Positions 30,691 to 36,767 of a DNA stretch of 64,000 bases are shown here, piece by piece. The notes under the pieces are model-generated. The model was not told where the DNA came from. It made no database searches and was given only the letters and a program-made list of their open reading frames with translations. Every line of letters begins with the position of its first letter. Position 1 is the stretch's first letter. Made by a program: the position numbers and the translations under genes. Source of the stretch: Limnohabitans sp. 103DPR2 (GTDB lineage: Bacteria; Pseudomonadota; Gammaproteobacteria; Burkholderiales; Burkholderiaceae_C); NCBI RefSeq assembly GCF_001412575.1, contig NZ_CP011834.1, positions 1,612,001 through 1,676,000 of the forward strand, read 5' to 3'.

Positions 30691-31470
30691 TTAAGCCAAC
30701 GGAAACTTAGGCTCACCCAGGCTTACCTTTGGTGACAGTCCAGCAAGTGCCGCCATGTCTAGCAGCATGTCTAAATCAAAATGATTGAAATTGCCTTCTA
30801 TCAGTTTGGCTATATCTGACTTAGAGACACCAAGCAAAGCAGCAACATCTCCATGAGTCATTTCAAGCTTCTCAACAAAACTGCTGATTTCCATCATCAG
30901 CATTGAGCGAGCTTGCATGCTGGCTGCATCACTTGGTGTTGCCGCAATAGCCTGCCAGACACTTTGAAACCTTATGCTACGAGCTGATATTTCCTCCGCT
31001 TCAGCAACATACTTGCGAGCATTCATCAACGCTTCCTGACCTCCTGGCAAATATGATTCTTCTAAAGCGGTTGTAAGGTAAATCTCTGCCAACTCGGGGT
31101 CCTCACAAAGTAGTTCTACAACAACGTCTTTATGAGCACGTTGATATGCCTTACGGTCCACAACGCTGGTGGTAGCAATTTGACTCCGTACTACAAGTCC
31201 AAGCTCTGTTAATTTATTGAGGTTTTGATGTAAGTCGCTGGAGTTGCCTCTGAGTTCATCAACCAGCTCTTCTATGCTTTTGGGGTGACGCAAAGCGATC
31301 AGAATTTGGCGTAGAGGTTCACGGAAAATGTCCAGAAAATCTTCTGGATCTCCAAAGGAGAGGGTGAAGAGCTCTTCAATCTGATCGCCGCGATCTATTT
31401 TTTGACCAACCAATTGTGCACGTGCAAAAAATTCTTTAGTGCTGCCTATGCGAATGGTTGCTTTACTCAT
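30691..31470 (-). CDS. two-domain DNA-binding antitoxin-like protein (MarR-like + XRE HTH)
   Basis: A 259-residue protein. The N-terminal 100 residues (IRIGSTKEFFARAQLVGQKI, then LRHPKSIEELVDELRGNSSD) resemble the HVO_A0114-type winged-helix antitoxins. A helical middle follows. The C-terminus carries a Cro-like helix-turn-helix (MTHGDVAALLGVSKSDIAKL) of the kind found in antitoxins paired with RelE/BrnT-like toxins. The two-HTH layout suggests a fusion. The small HTH-less gene downstream is within 13 bp on the same strand, so they form an operon. No toxin could be assigned. Confidence 0.55.
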   Translation of the reverse strand: MSKATIRIGSTKEFFARAQLVGQKIDRGDQIEELFTLSFGDPEDFLDIFREPLRQILIALRHPKSIEELVDELRGNSSDLHQNLNKLTELGLVVRSQIATTSVVDRKAYQRAHKDVVVELLCEDPELAEIYLTTALEESYLPGGQEALMNARKYVAEAEEISARSIRFQSVWQAIAATPSDAASMQARSMLMMEISSFVEKLEMTHGDVAALLGVSKSDIAKLIEGNFNHFDLDMLLDMAALAGLSPKVSLGEPKFPLA

Positions 31471-31774
31471 AGTGAGTACCTAAAAAGTTGCTGATACAAA
31501 ACTTCAATGCAACCACTGCATTTGAAACGGAATTCAGTGTGGCATGAATCCAATTTTTTGTACCTATTTTTCTTGCAAATCAATCTATAGCGGATCAATC
31601 TTTTTGTAAATAAATTCGACGATCATCTTAGAAATGAAGTTATTGATAAATTTGTAGAAATTGCCGATAAATTTTTGTCGCTAAGATATTATTTATACGT
31701 TATGTGAGTCGCAGACATAAGAAGCGTGGCACTATGAATCAGTCATTGCAAGAAGCCTTCATTGAAGCTAAAAC

Positions 31775-31795
31775 AATATTGATCTGATCTCAATT
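31775..31795 (-). repeat. degenerate arm of the palindromic repeat family
   Basis: AATATTGATCTGATCTCAATT differs from the consensus arm AATGTTGATCTGACCCCAATT at three positions. It supplies the TGA that closes the 17-codon frame beginning at 31734. Confidence 0.6.
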
Positions 31796-31807
31796 ATTTT
31801 TCTATTT

Positions 31808-31835
31808 CGTCTGTATTTATTAATAAATACAGACG
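31808..31835. promoter_or_regulatory. 28-bp perfect palindrome, candidate AbiEi operator
   Basis: CGTCTGTATTTAT followed by TA and its exact complement ATAAATACAGACG forms an uninterrupted perfect palindrome ending 19 bp before the abiEi start. A further half-site TAAATACA lies at 31842-31849. AbiEi antitoxins are known to repress their own promoters by binding inverted repeats, so this is the likely operator. Confidence 0.6.
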
Positions 31836-31854
31836 CAAACATAAATACATTCAT

Positions 31855-32454
31855 GTGACTTCAAAACCTGTTCATCCCGCTGTACTTCGCGCACGCGAAA
31901 AAGGCTTGATTCGTGCAAGTGAACTCTCCAAATTCAGAGCCTCTGGTGCAGTCCTTCAGAAGCTGCTTGAAACAGATCAGTTAGTGAGAATAAGCAGGGG
32001 CGTCTACATACCAGCCAACCTAATGTTTACCGAGAAGATTGACCACGCTGTTGTCGCACTTAAATTTCCACAGATTGTTTTTTGCCTTCTGACTGCACTT
32101 CAAATGCACGAACTCACAACACAGTTGACACATCAGCTTTGGGTGGCGATTGGACAAAAGGCACGCGCCCCAAAGCTTGACTTTCCTCCACTTCACGTTA
32201 TCAGAATGAGTGACCTAAGTTTTGGCCTCACAACACTTGTTGTTGATGGTGGCATTTCGATTCATGTCACTAACGTTGCTAAAACAGTTGCTGACTGTTT
32301 TAAATTCAGAAACAAGATTGGGATCGATGTTGCACTTGAAGCATTGAGAGATGCCTGGAAGCAAAATAAAGTCACGATGGATGAACTCTGGCTAGCGGCA
32401 GAACATTGTCGTGTTCATAACGTCATGCGCCCCTACATGGAGAGCTTGGTATGA
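31855..32454 (+). CDS. AbiEi-type antitoxin / transcriptional regulator
   Basis: A 199-residue protein of the AbiEi antitoxin family (type IV toxin-antitoxin, abortive infection). An N-terminal winged helix (REKGLIRASELSKFRASGAV ... LVRISRGVYIPA) is followed by the C-terminal antitoxin domain with VIRMSDLSFGLTTLVVDGG and NVAKTVADCFKFRNKIGIDV. The start is GTG at 31855. Its stop overlaps the ATG of what should be the AbiEii nucleotidyltransferase toxin, but that gene breaks off after 20 codons at a repeat arm. The antitoxin therefore survives without its toxin. Confidence 0.82.
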   Translation: MTSKPVHPAVLRAREKGLIRASELSKFRASGAVLQKLLETDQLVRISRGVYIPANLMFTEKIDHAVVALKFPQIVFCLLTALQMHELTTQLTHQLWVAIGQKARAPKLDFPPLHVIRMSDLSFGLTTLVVDGGISIHVTNVAKTVADCFKFRNKIGIDVALEALRDAWKQNKVTMDELWLAAEHCRVHNVMRPYMESLV

Positions 32455-32513
32455 CTCTATCAATTTCTTTAGCAACGTTGAGCTCCCGCAATCCACCACT
32501 AATTTTGATCTGA
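32451..32513 (+). pseudogene. 5' stub of an AbiEii-type toxin gene, cut off by a repeat arm
   Basis: A frame starts at the ATG overlapping the abiEi stop (ATGA), exactly where abiEii begins in intact systems. It runs MTLSISLATLSSRNPP and ends LILI-stop inside the repeat arm at 32499-32520, whose TGATCTGA-like sequence provides the stop. The rest of the toxin (normally about 250-300 residues) is absent. Identity as AbiEii rests on position, since 16 residues are too few to match. Confidence 0.55.
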
Positions 32514-32520
32514 CCCCAAT
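32499..32520 (-). repeat. solo arm of the palindromic repeat family
   Basis: Reads ACTAATTTTGATCTGACCCC then AAT, with one change (TTTT for TGTT) from the consensus. It stands at the broken end of the presumed abiEii gene and just before the ParDE promoter. Confidence 0.8.
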
Positions 32521-32548
32521 AAAAGTTTCACGCAATCTATTTAAAGTA

Positions 32549-32573
32549 TGGCAATATATGGCAATTATTGCCA
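32549..32573. promoter_or_regulatory. candidate ParD operator
   Basis: The perfect dyad TGGCAA-TTA-TTGCCA (32559-32573) is preceded by a direct half-site TGGCAA at 32549-32554. It lies 13 bp before the parD ATG and overlaps the likely -10 region. Ribbon-helix-helix antitoxins normally bind such repeated half-sites to autoregulate. Confidence 0.55.
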
Positions 32574-32586
32574 CTTAGGAATTCTC

Positions 32587-32844
32587 ATGACCCTTAACGT
32601 TTCTTTGCCTAAAGCCTTAGAGGATCGCGTTCGTGAACAAGTTGCTTCTGGGCGCTACGGCTCTGCGAGTGAAGTGATACGGGAAGCACTTCGGCTTTTT
32701 GAAACTTATCAACAAATTCAATCTTCTAACTTGAGTAGCTTGCAGTCTGAAATTGCAAAGGGGATGAAAGATATTGAAAGTGGACGTGTGAAAAAGATGG
32801 ACATGAATGCGATAAAACGAAAGGCTCGTTCTACCCAAAAGTGA
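32587..32844 (+). CDS. parD: ParD-type ribbon-helix-helix antitoxin
   Basis: An 85-residue antitoxin. The N-terminal ribbon-helix-helix (LNVSLPKALEDRVREQVASG then RYGSASEVIREALRLFE) is the classic ParD/CopG form, and the charged C-terminal tail (GMKDIESGRVKKMDMNAIKR) wraps the toxin. I chose the ATG at 32587, which gives the family's MTLNVSLP start; a frame open 13 codons upstream runs into the operator. It is followed 4 bp later by the ParE toxin gene. Confidence 0.88.
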   Translation: MTLNVSLPKALEDRVREQVASGRYGSASEVIREALRLFETYQQIQSSNLSSLQSEIAKGMKDIESGRVKKMDMNAIKRKARSTQK

Positions 32845-32848
32845 TTTC

Positions 32849-33148
32849 ATGTCCAACGTTCTTCTAAGTCACCTAGCAGAAATTGATTTAGAAGAAATTT
32901 GGATCTTCGTTGCAACGGCCGATTCAATAAGTGCCGACTCAGTTCTTGATGAAATTGCACAGGAGTCCGAAATCTTGGCTTTACAACCTCTCATGGGACG
33001 CTCTAGGCCAGACCTGCTACCAAAGCTCAGATGGTGGCCTTCATCTACCTCGTACGCTATCTACTATTTACCTGAGCCTCATGGTATTACGGTTGTTCGA
33101 GTTCTGCATCAAAGCATGTTCATCGATTCCAAGTATTTTGACGTGTGA
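32849..33148 (+). CDS. parE: ParE-type toxin (RelE/ParE superfamily)
   Basis: A 99-residue toxin of the RelE/ParE fold; ParE members poison DNA gyrase. The typical N-terminal start VLLSHLAEIDLEEIWIFVA (family pattern: xxSxxAxxDLxxIWxYI) and the C-terminal YAIYYLPEPHGITVVRVLH with QSMFIDSKYF are intact. It forms a pair with the ParD gene 4 bp upstream. A degenerate solo repeat arm follows 22 bp after its stop. Confidence 0.87.
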   Translation: MSNVLLSHLAEIDLEEIWIFVATADSISADSVLDEIAQESEILALQPLMGRSRPDLLPKLRWWPSSTSYAIYYLPEPHGITVVRVLHQSMFIDSKYFDV

Positions 33149-33170
33149 TTGACGTTATGGAAGTCAACCC

Positions 33171-33194
33171 AAATAATGTTGATCTGACCCAATT
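33171..33194 (-). repeat. solo arm of the palindromic repeat family
   Basis: AATAATGTTGATCTGACCC followed by AATTA lacks one C of the consensus CCCC. It lies between the converging parE and higA genes, 22 bp after the parE stop. Confidence 0.75.
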
Positions 33195-33196
33195 AA

Positions 33197-33505
33197 TCAA
33201 GCCGTCACAACATTCAACTTAACGCCCAAGGCCGTACATACCCGTTTAATGGTGTCTAGCCTGTGCTGAGAGTCGGGTCTGAGGGCTTTGTAGAGGGCTT
33301 CGCGGGTAAGGCCGCTGGCTTTGGATATTTCAGCCATTCCTTTGGCTTTGGCTATGTAACCTAGTGCAGCGGCAAGTTCGCCTGCGTCGTTGTCGGCTAA
33401 GACTTGGTTTAAGTATTTAGCAATGTCTTCATCGGATTGAAGAAATTCGGCTACGTCGAATGGTGAAACATTCGCGATATTTTTGAAATTTTTCATTGAA
33501 GGCAT
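33197..33505 (-). CDS. HigA-like addiction-module antidote protein
   Basis: A 102-residue antitoxin of the 'putative addiction module antidote' group. The N-terminal SPFDVAEFLQSDEDIAKYLN and the C-terminal helix-turn-helix (GMAEISKASGLTREALYKAL with RPDSQHRLDTIKRVCTALGV) are intact. It is encoded downstream of a HigB-type toxin gene that has collapsed, so only the antidote remains functional. The ATG at 33503-33505 overlaps the old toxin's end; the methionine four codons later is an alternative start. Confidence 0.83.
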   Translation of the reverse strand: MPSMKNFKNIANVSPFDVAEFLQSDEDIAKYLNQVLADNDAGELAAALGYIAKAKGMAEISKASGLTREALYKALRPDSQHRLDTIKRVCTALGVKLNVVTA

Positions 33506-33625
33506 CCTTTTAAATTTCTTGCCAGCTGCTTTGCAATAGCAATGTCTGCTGTTTGCGAAGATTTATCACCACCATTCAGCAATAAGACGAAAAATTTCAT
33601 CTAGCTTAGTGAGTGTGTATTTCAT
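33493..33625 (-). pseudogene. collapsed HigB-type toxin gene
   Basis: Upstream of higA on the same strand the first codons read MKYTLTKLDEIFRLIAEWW and stop. In the next frame a recognisable toxin C-terminus follows, LLLNGGDKSSQTADIAIAKQ and then LARNLKG, ending at a TGA that overlaps the higA start region. The motif GGDKSSQ plus the DIxxAKxLA helix is characteristic of the end of HigB/RelE-like toxins. About 60 central codons, including the catalytic core, are missing and the frame is shifted. Confidence 0.72.
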
Positions 33626-33819
33626 AACATGTATCCGATCGATGACAATTGGTCAATCTAAATTGGATGCCAACTGCCGAGATTAAGTGCCAATTGGGCT
33701 AGATGTCATTCATCCATTTGCACCCAACCCCATTCAAAGGCTCACCTCTAACTTAGCCCCATGAGCCCTTCATTGGTAAGTAATGTTGATCTGCCTCCAA
33801 TTAAAAAACACACAGTAGC
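33626..33819. other. intergenic region without recognisable features
   Basis: Nothing gene-like was seen on either strand apart from the degenerate repeat arm at its right end. Confidence 0.4.
33781..33803 (-). repeat. degenerate arm of the palindromic repeat family
   Basis: TAATGTTGATCTGCCTCCAA and then TTA differs from the consensus at two bases (GCCTCC for GACCCC). Confidence 0.6.
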
Positions 33820-33981
33820 ATGAATCTAGAGGACATTCCGTCCACCCAAGACTTTGATCGCAAGAGGTTTCTTAAGAACGTGTTGAATCAATTGAAGATC
33901 AGCAGGGATGGTGATCTATTGGATTTGTGCAGCTTAAGCATTAAGCCTTATGAGGAATATTTGTTGCAGGAGGGGCTCTGA
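33820..33981 (+). CDS. small open frame of unknown function (53 aa)
   Basis: An ATG-initiated frame reads MNLEDIPSTQDFDRKRFLKN and ends YEEYLLQEGL. Its stop overlaps the ATG of a further 19-codon frame (MVARLKSHPEFDPKLERQR). I do not recognise either. No clear ribosome-binding site is seen. The pair may be a remnant of a gene displaced by the repeat arm just upstream, or a small gene linked to the defence cluster that starts at 34137. Confidence 0.3.
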   Translation: MNLEDIPSTQDFDRKRFLKNVLNQLKISRDGDLLDLCSLSIKPYEEYLLQEGL

Positions 33982-34136
33982 TGGTTGCAAGGCTCAAATC
34001 ACATCCAGAATTTGATCCTAAATTGGAACGTCAACGCTAGATAAAAAAGCTCACCGCCCACCTTGTTTCAGTTATGCTTTCTATAGGCTTTAACAGAATT
34101 CACAATTATCTTGATTCAACAAATTCGACGCACTAA

Positions 34137-35801
34137 ATGGACAAACCAACCCTAGACTACTACGCCCTTCACGCCAGTGAAGTAGCGCAGCGCTATGAAG
34201 TTGCCCCCAGTCCATTAGCCCACCGCTTCGCCGAATCTTTCTCCGCAGGTGGCCGCATCCTAGACATAGGCTGCGGCTCAGGCCGAGACCTAGCCCAACT
34301 CCACAAGCAAGGCTTCCAACCCTACGGTGTAGATGGCACCGAAGAGTTCGTTCAACTAGCCCAGATGCTTCACCCAGAACTCAAGGGCAGGGTGGTGAAA
34401 GGTTTGTTGCCTGATCTGCCCACTCCCTTTGGCGGTGAGTTTGATGGCGTTTTGTGTTGTGCCGTTCTCATGCACATTGATTCAACAGAGCTGTTTAACG
34501 CAGCCTTGTCTATCAAGCGTTGCTTGAAGGTCAATGGTCGGTTGTTAATCTCTGTGCCTAGCCAAAGGTCTGATACAGGTGATGGTGAGCGTGATGCAAA
34601 CGGCCGCCTATTTAAAACATATCCATCCGCCTACCTACGCCTGATTTTTGAGCGCTTGGGTTTTAGCCTCATAGACGAATGGGGTAACTCAGATGCCATG
34701 ACTCGCCAAGGCATTGAATGGGTGTCCTTGTTATTTCAATTGAAGTCTGAAGCCAACACCAGGCCTATTGATCAAATTGAAGGCGTGCTGAATCACGATA
34801 AGAAGACAGCCACTTACAAGTTTGCGTTGTTTCGCGCACTGGCAGAGATTGCGACACAAAGCCCAAACAACGTTAAGTGGCTGGCCAATGGCAAAGTGGC
34901 ATTGCCCGTTAGGTATGTGGCAGAGAAGTGGTTGCAGTACTACTGGCCTCTGATTGAATCTAAAGTGTTTATGCCGCAGATCAATGCTGAGGCGCCAGAC
35001 GCAGACAACTGGATTAAGTTCAGACGCAGCCTTGGTGCACTCATAAGTCTTTATGTGAAGGCAGGTGGCTACAGCGGGTTTCGGATTGAACGAAACAAAG
35101 GTGCTTTGTCTGCTGACAAACAAAAGCTGTTGAAACAAGTGATGTCAGACATTGCTTCTGCCATAGTGACTGGGCCAGTCAAGTATGCCGGGGACGCCTT
35201 GGTTACTGGGCGAGTGTTTGACTATGACTCGGCTACTAAGAGCGTCCTGATTCCGAATGACCTTTGGATTGAATTGAGTCACTTAGGCTATTGGGTGAGC
35301 CAGGCTGTGATTCTTCAATGGGCAGAAAAGACTACTAGCTTGGGTAAAGGTATTGATGTGGCTTCTGTAGTAGGACTACTGCTAGATAAAGAGGATGTTC
35401 GAAGTACTGATTCTGCACGCAAGTTGTTTGCAAACTTGGAAAGTATTGAGTGTGTATGGAGTGGTAAACCTTTGAAGGGTAAATTTGAAGTCGATCACGT
35501 CATACCCTTTGATCTTTGGCGCAATAACGACTCGTGGAATTTGCTGCCGGCCTCGAAAACAGCCAATATAAGTAAATCAAACAAGCTTCCATCCACGGAT
35601 CTTTTAAGGAGGCGAAAAGACTTCATCCTTGGATATTGGGAAGTTTTGTATCAGCTTGAAAATGCAAAGTTCAGGGAAGAAGCTGAGACACTTTTAGCTT
35701 TGCCGGAGTCGAATTGGCAGAATGCTTTGTTTGGTCAGATGTCAGCTGCTATTGAAATGACCGCATTACAGCGCGGCGTGAATCGTTGGGCTGGAATTTA
35801 A
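34137..35801 (+). CDS. fusion protein: class I SAM methyltransferase + HNH nuclease
   Basis: A 554-residue protein with two activities in one chain. Residues about 35-190 form a Rossmann methyltransferase: motif I ILDIGCGSGRDLAQL (41-55), the acidic YGVDGT (D66), and FDGVLCCAVLMHID as motif IV/V. A helical middle (FALFRALAEIA...) follows. The C-terminus is an HNH domain with D453-H454 in FEVDHVIPFDLWRNNDSWNL, then N468 and N477 in NLLPASKTANISKSNKLP. The family is often a DNA endonuclease. The next gene encodes another nuclease 34 bp downstream on the same strand. Together they suggest modification-linked restriction, though the methyltransferase could act on a small molecule. Confidence 0.8.
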   Translation: MDKPTLDYYALHASEVAQRYEVAPSPLAHRFAESFSAGGRILDIGCGSGRDLAQLHKQGFQPYGVDGTEEFVQLAQMLHPELKGRVVKGLLPDLPTPFGGEFDGVLCCAVLMHIDSTELFNAALSIKRCLKVNGRLLISVPSQRSDTGDGERDANGRLFKTYPSAYLRLIFERLGFSLIDEWGNSDAMTRQGIEWVSLLFQLKSEANTRPIDQIEGVLNHDKKTATYKFALFRALAEIATQSPNNVKWLANGKVALPVRYVAEKWLQYYWPLIESKVFMPQINAEAPDADNWIKFRRSLGALISLYVKAGGYSGFRIERNKGALSADKQKLLKQVMSDIASAIVTGPVKYAGDALVTGRVFDYDSATKSVLIPNDLWIELSHLGYWVSQAVILQWAEKTTSLGKGIDVASVVGLLLDKEDVRSTDSARKLFANLESIECVWSGKPLKGKFEVDHVIPFDLWRNNDSWNLLPASKTANISKSNKLPSTDLLRRRKDFILGYWEVLYQLENAKFREEAETLLALPESNWQNALFGQMSAAIEMTALQRGVNRWAGI

Positions 35802-35835
35802 ATGCACAAAAAAATGTGAACTCAAGGGAGTTTTA

Positions 35836-36765
35836 ATGAAGAGTTATTACCGTGTGATGCTGGGCAAGAAATCAATTTTTGCCGAAACTTGTTTTAACGA
35901 AGGATTTATTGGGGCTGATTTTGAAATCAATCAAGATCTATCCAATGACTTACCTGAAAATTGGAGAGACTTCAATGCCAAGTTTCGAAACATATATCTT
36001 TCCAATCATCCAGGTAAGACGAATGTTGGTGCAGGTTTGGCTTGTGGGTTTCTTTGGACTGTATCGAAAGGAATAAAAATTGGCGATACAGTTCTCTGCC
36101 CCGATGGTTATGGCGCATACCACGTTGGATTAGTGACTGGAAATTATCAGTATGTTCCAGGATCAATATTGCCGCATCGTAGAAGTGTCCGGTGGGAAAA
36201 TAAACGCATTCAACGTGAACAAATGTCGGATGCTTTAAAAAATAGCACAGGTTCAATTGGCACCTTAAGCAACATTAGTAGCTATGCTGCAGAGATAGAG
36301 TCGCTGATCGCTGGTGAATACAAGTCACCGATAACTTCAACTGATCCAAACATCGAAGACCCATCGGAATTCGCCTTAGAAAAACATCTTGAAGATTTTT
36401 TGGTTAAAAACTGGAAACAAACTGATCTTGGTAAAGAGTTTGATATTTATGAAGAAGATGGTGAACTCGTTGGCCAGCAGTATCAATCTGACACTGGTCC
36501 TATGGATATTTTGGCAATCAAAAAAGATAAGTCGCAACTTCTTGTCGTTGAATTGAAGAAGGGTCGCGCTAGTGATGCGGTAGTTGGCCAGGTACTTCGA
36601 TATATGGGCTACGTAAAACAAGAATTGGCAGAGGAGAGTCAAACTGTTCGCGGAGTAATCATTGCTTTAGAAGACGACACTAGAATTCGTAGAGCTTTGG
36701 CTATGACGCCCGATATTAGTTTCTATCGATATGAAGTTTCATTTAAATTAATTAAAAATGCTTGA
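35836..36765 (+). CDS. predicted nuclease: N-terminal sensor-like domain + NucS/DUF91-like PD-(D/E)XK domain
   Basis: A 309-residue protein. The C-terminal half has a NucS/DUF91-like catalytic core: E182 in LEKHLEDFL, D224 in SDTGPMDILAI, E239-x-K241 in LLVVELKKGRASDAVVGQ and Q252, followed by LRYMGYV. The N-terminal 120 residues (YYRVMLGKKSIFAETCFNEG ... IKIGDTVLCPDG) resemble PUA/EVE-type or Mrr-N modules used to sense modified bases, but that is only a weak impression. A GGAG site lies upstream. The gene converges with the helicase gene (2 bp between stops). It likely cuts DNA in the same system. Confidence 0.68.
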   Translation: MKSYYRVMLGKKSIFAETCFNEGFIGADFEINQDLSNDLPENWRDFNAKFRNIYLSNHPGKTNVGAGLACGFLWTVSKGIKIGDTVLCPDGYGAYHVGLVTGNYQYVPGSILPHRRSVRWENKRIQREQMSDALKNSTGSIGTLSNISSYAAEIESLIAGEYKSPITSTDPNIEDPSEFALEKHLEDFLVKNWKQTDLGKEFDIYEEDGELVGQQYQSDTGPMDILAIKKDKSQLLVVELKKGRASDAVVGQVLRYMGYVKQELAEESQTVRGVIIALEDDTRIRRALAMTPDISFYRYEVSFKLIKNA

Positions 36766-36767
36766 GC

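Larger units (their letters stand above)
31471..31854. other. 384-bp AT-rich intergenic region with remnants
   Basis: No intact gene was seen. The region holds a 17-codon open frame starting with a plausible ATG (31734-31787, MNQSLQEAFIEAKTILI) that is closed by a degenerate repeat arm at 31775, and a 28-bp palindrome close to abiEi. An unstarted frame at about 31590-31705 (DDHLRNEVIDKFVEIADKF) might be a further gene scrap. The region reads like the debris of an earlier toxin-antitoxin insertion. Confidence 0.5.
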
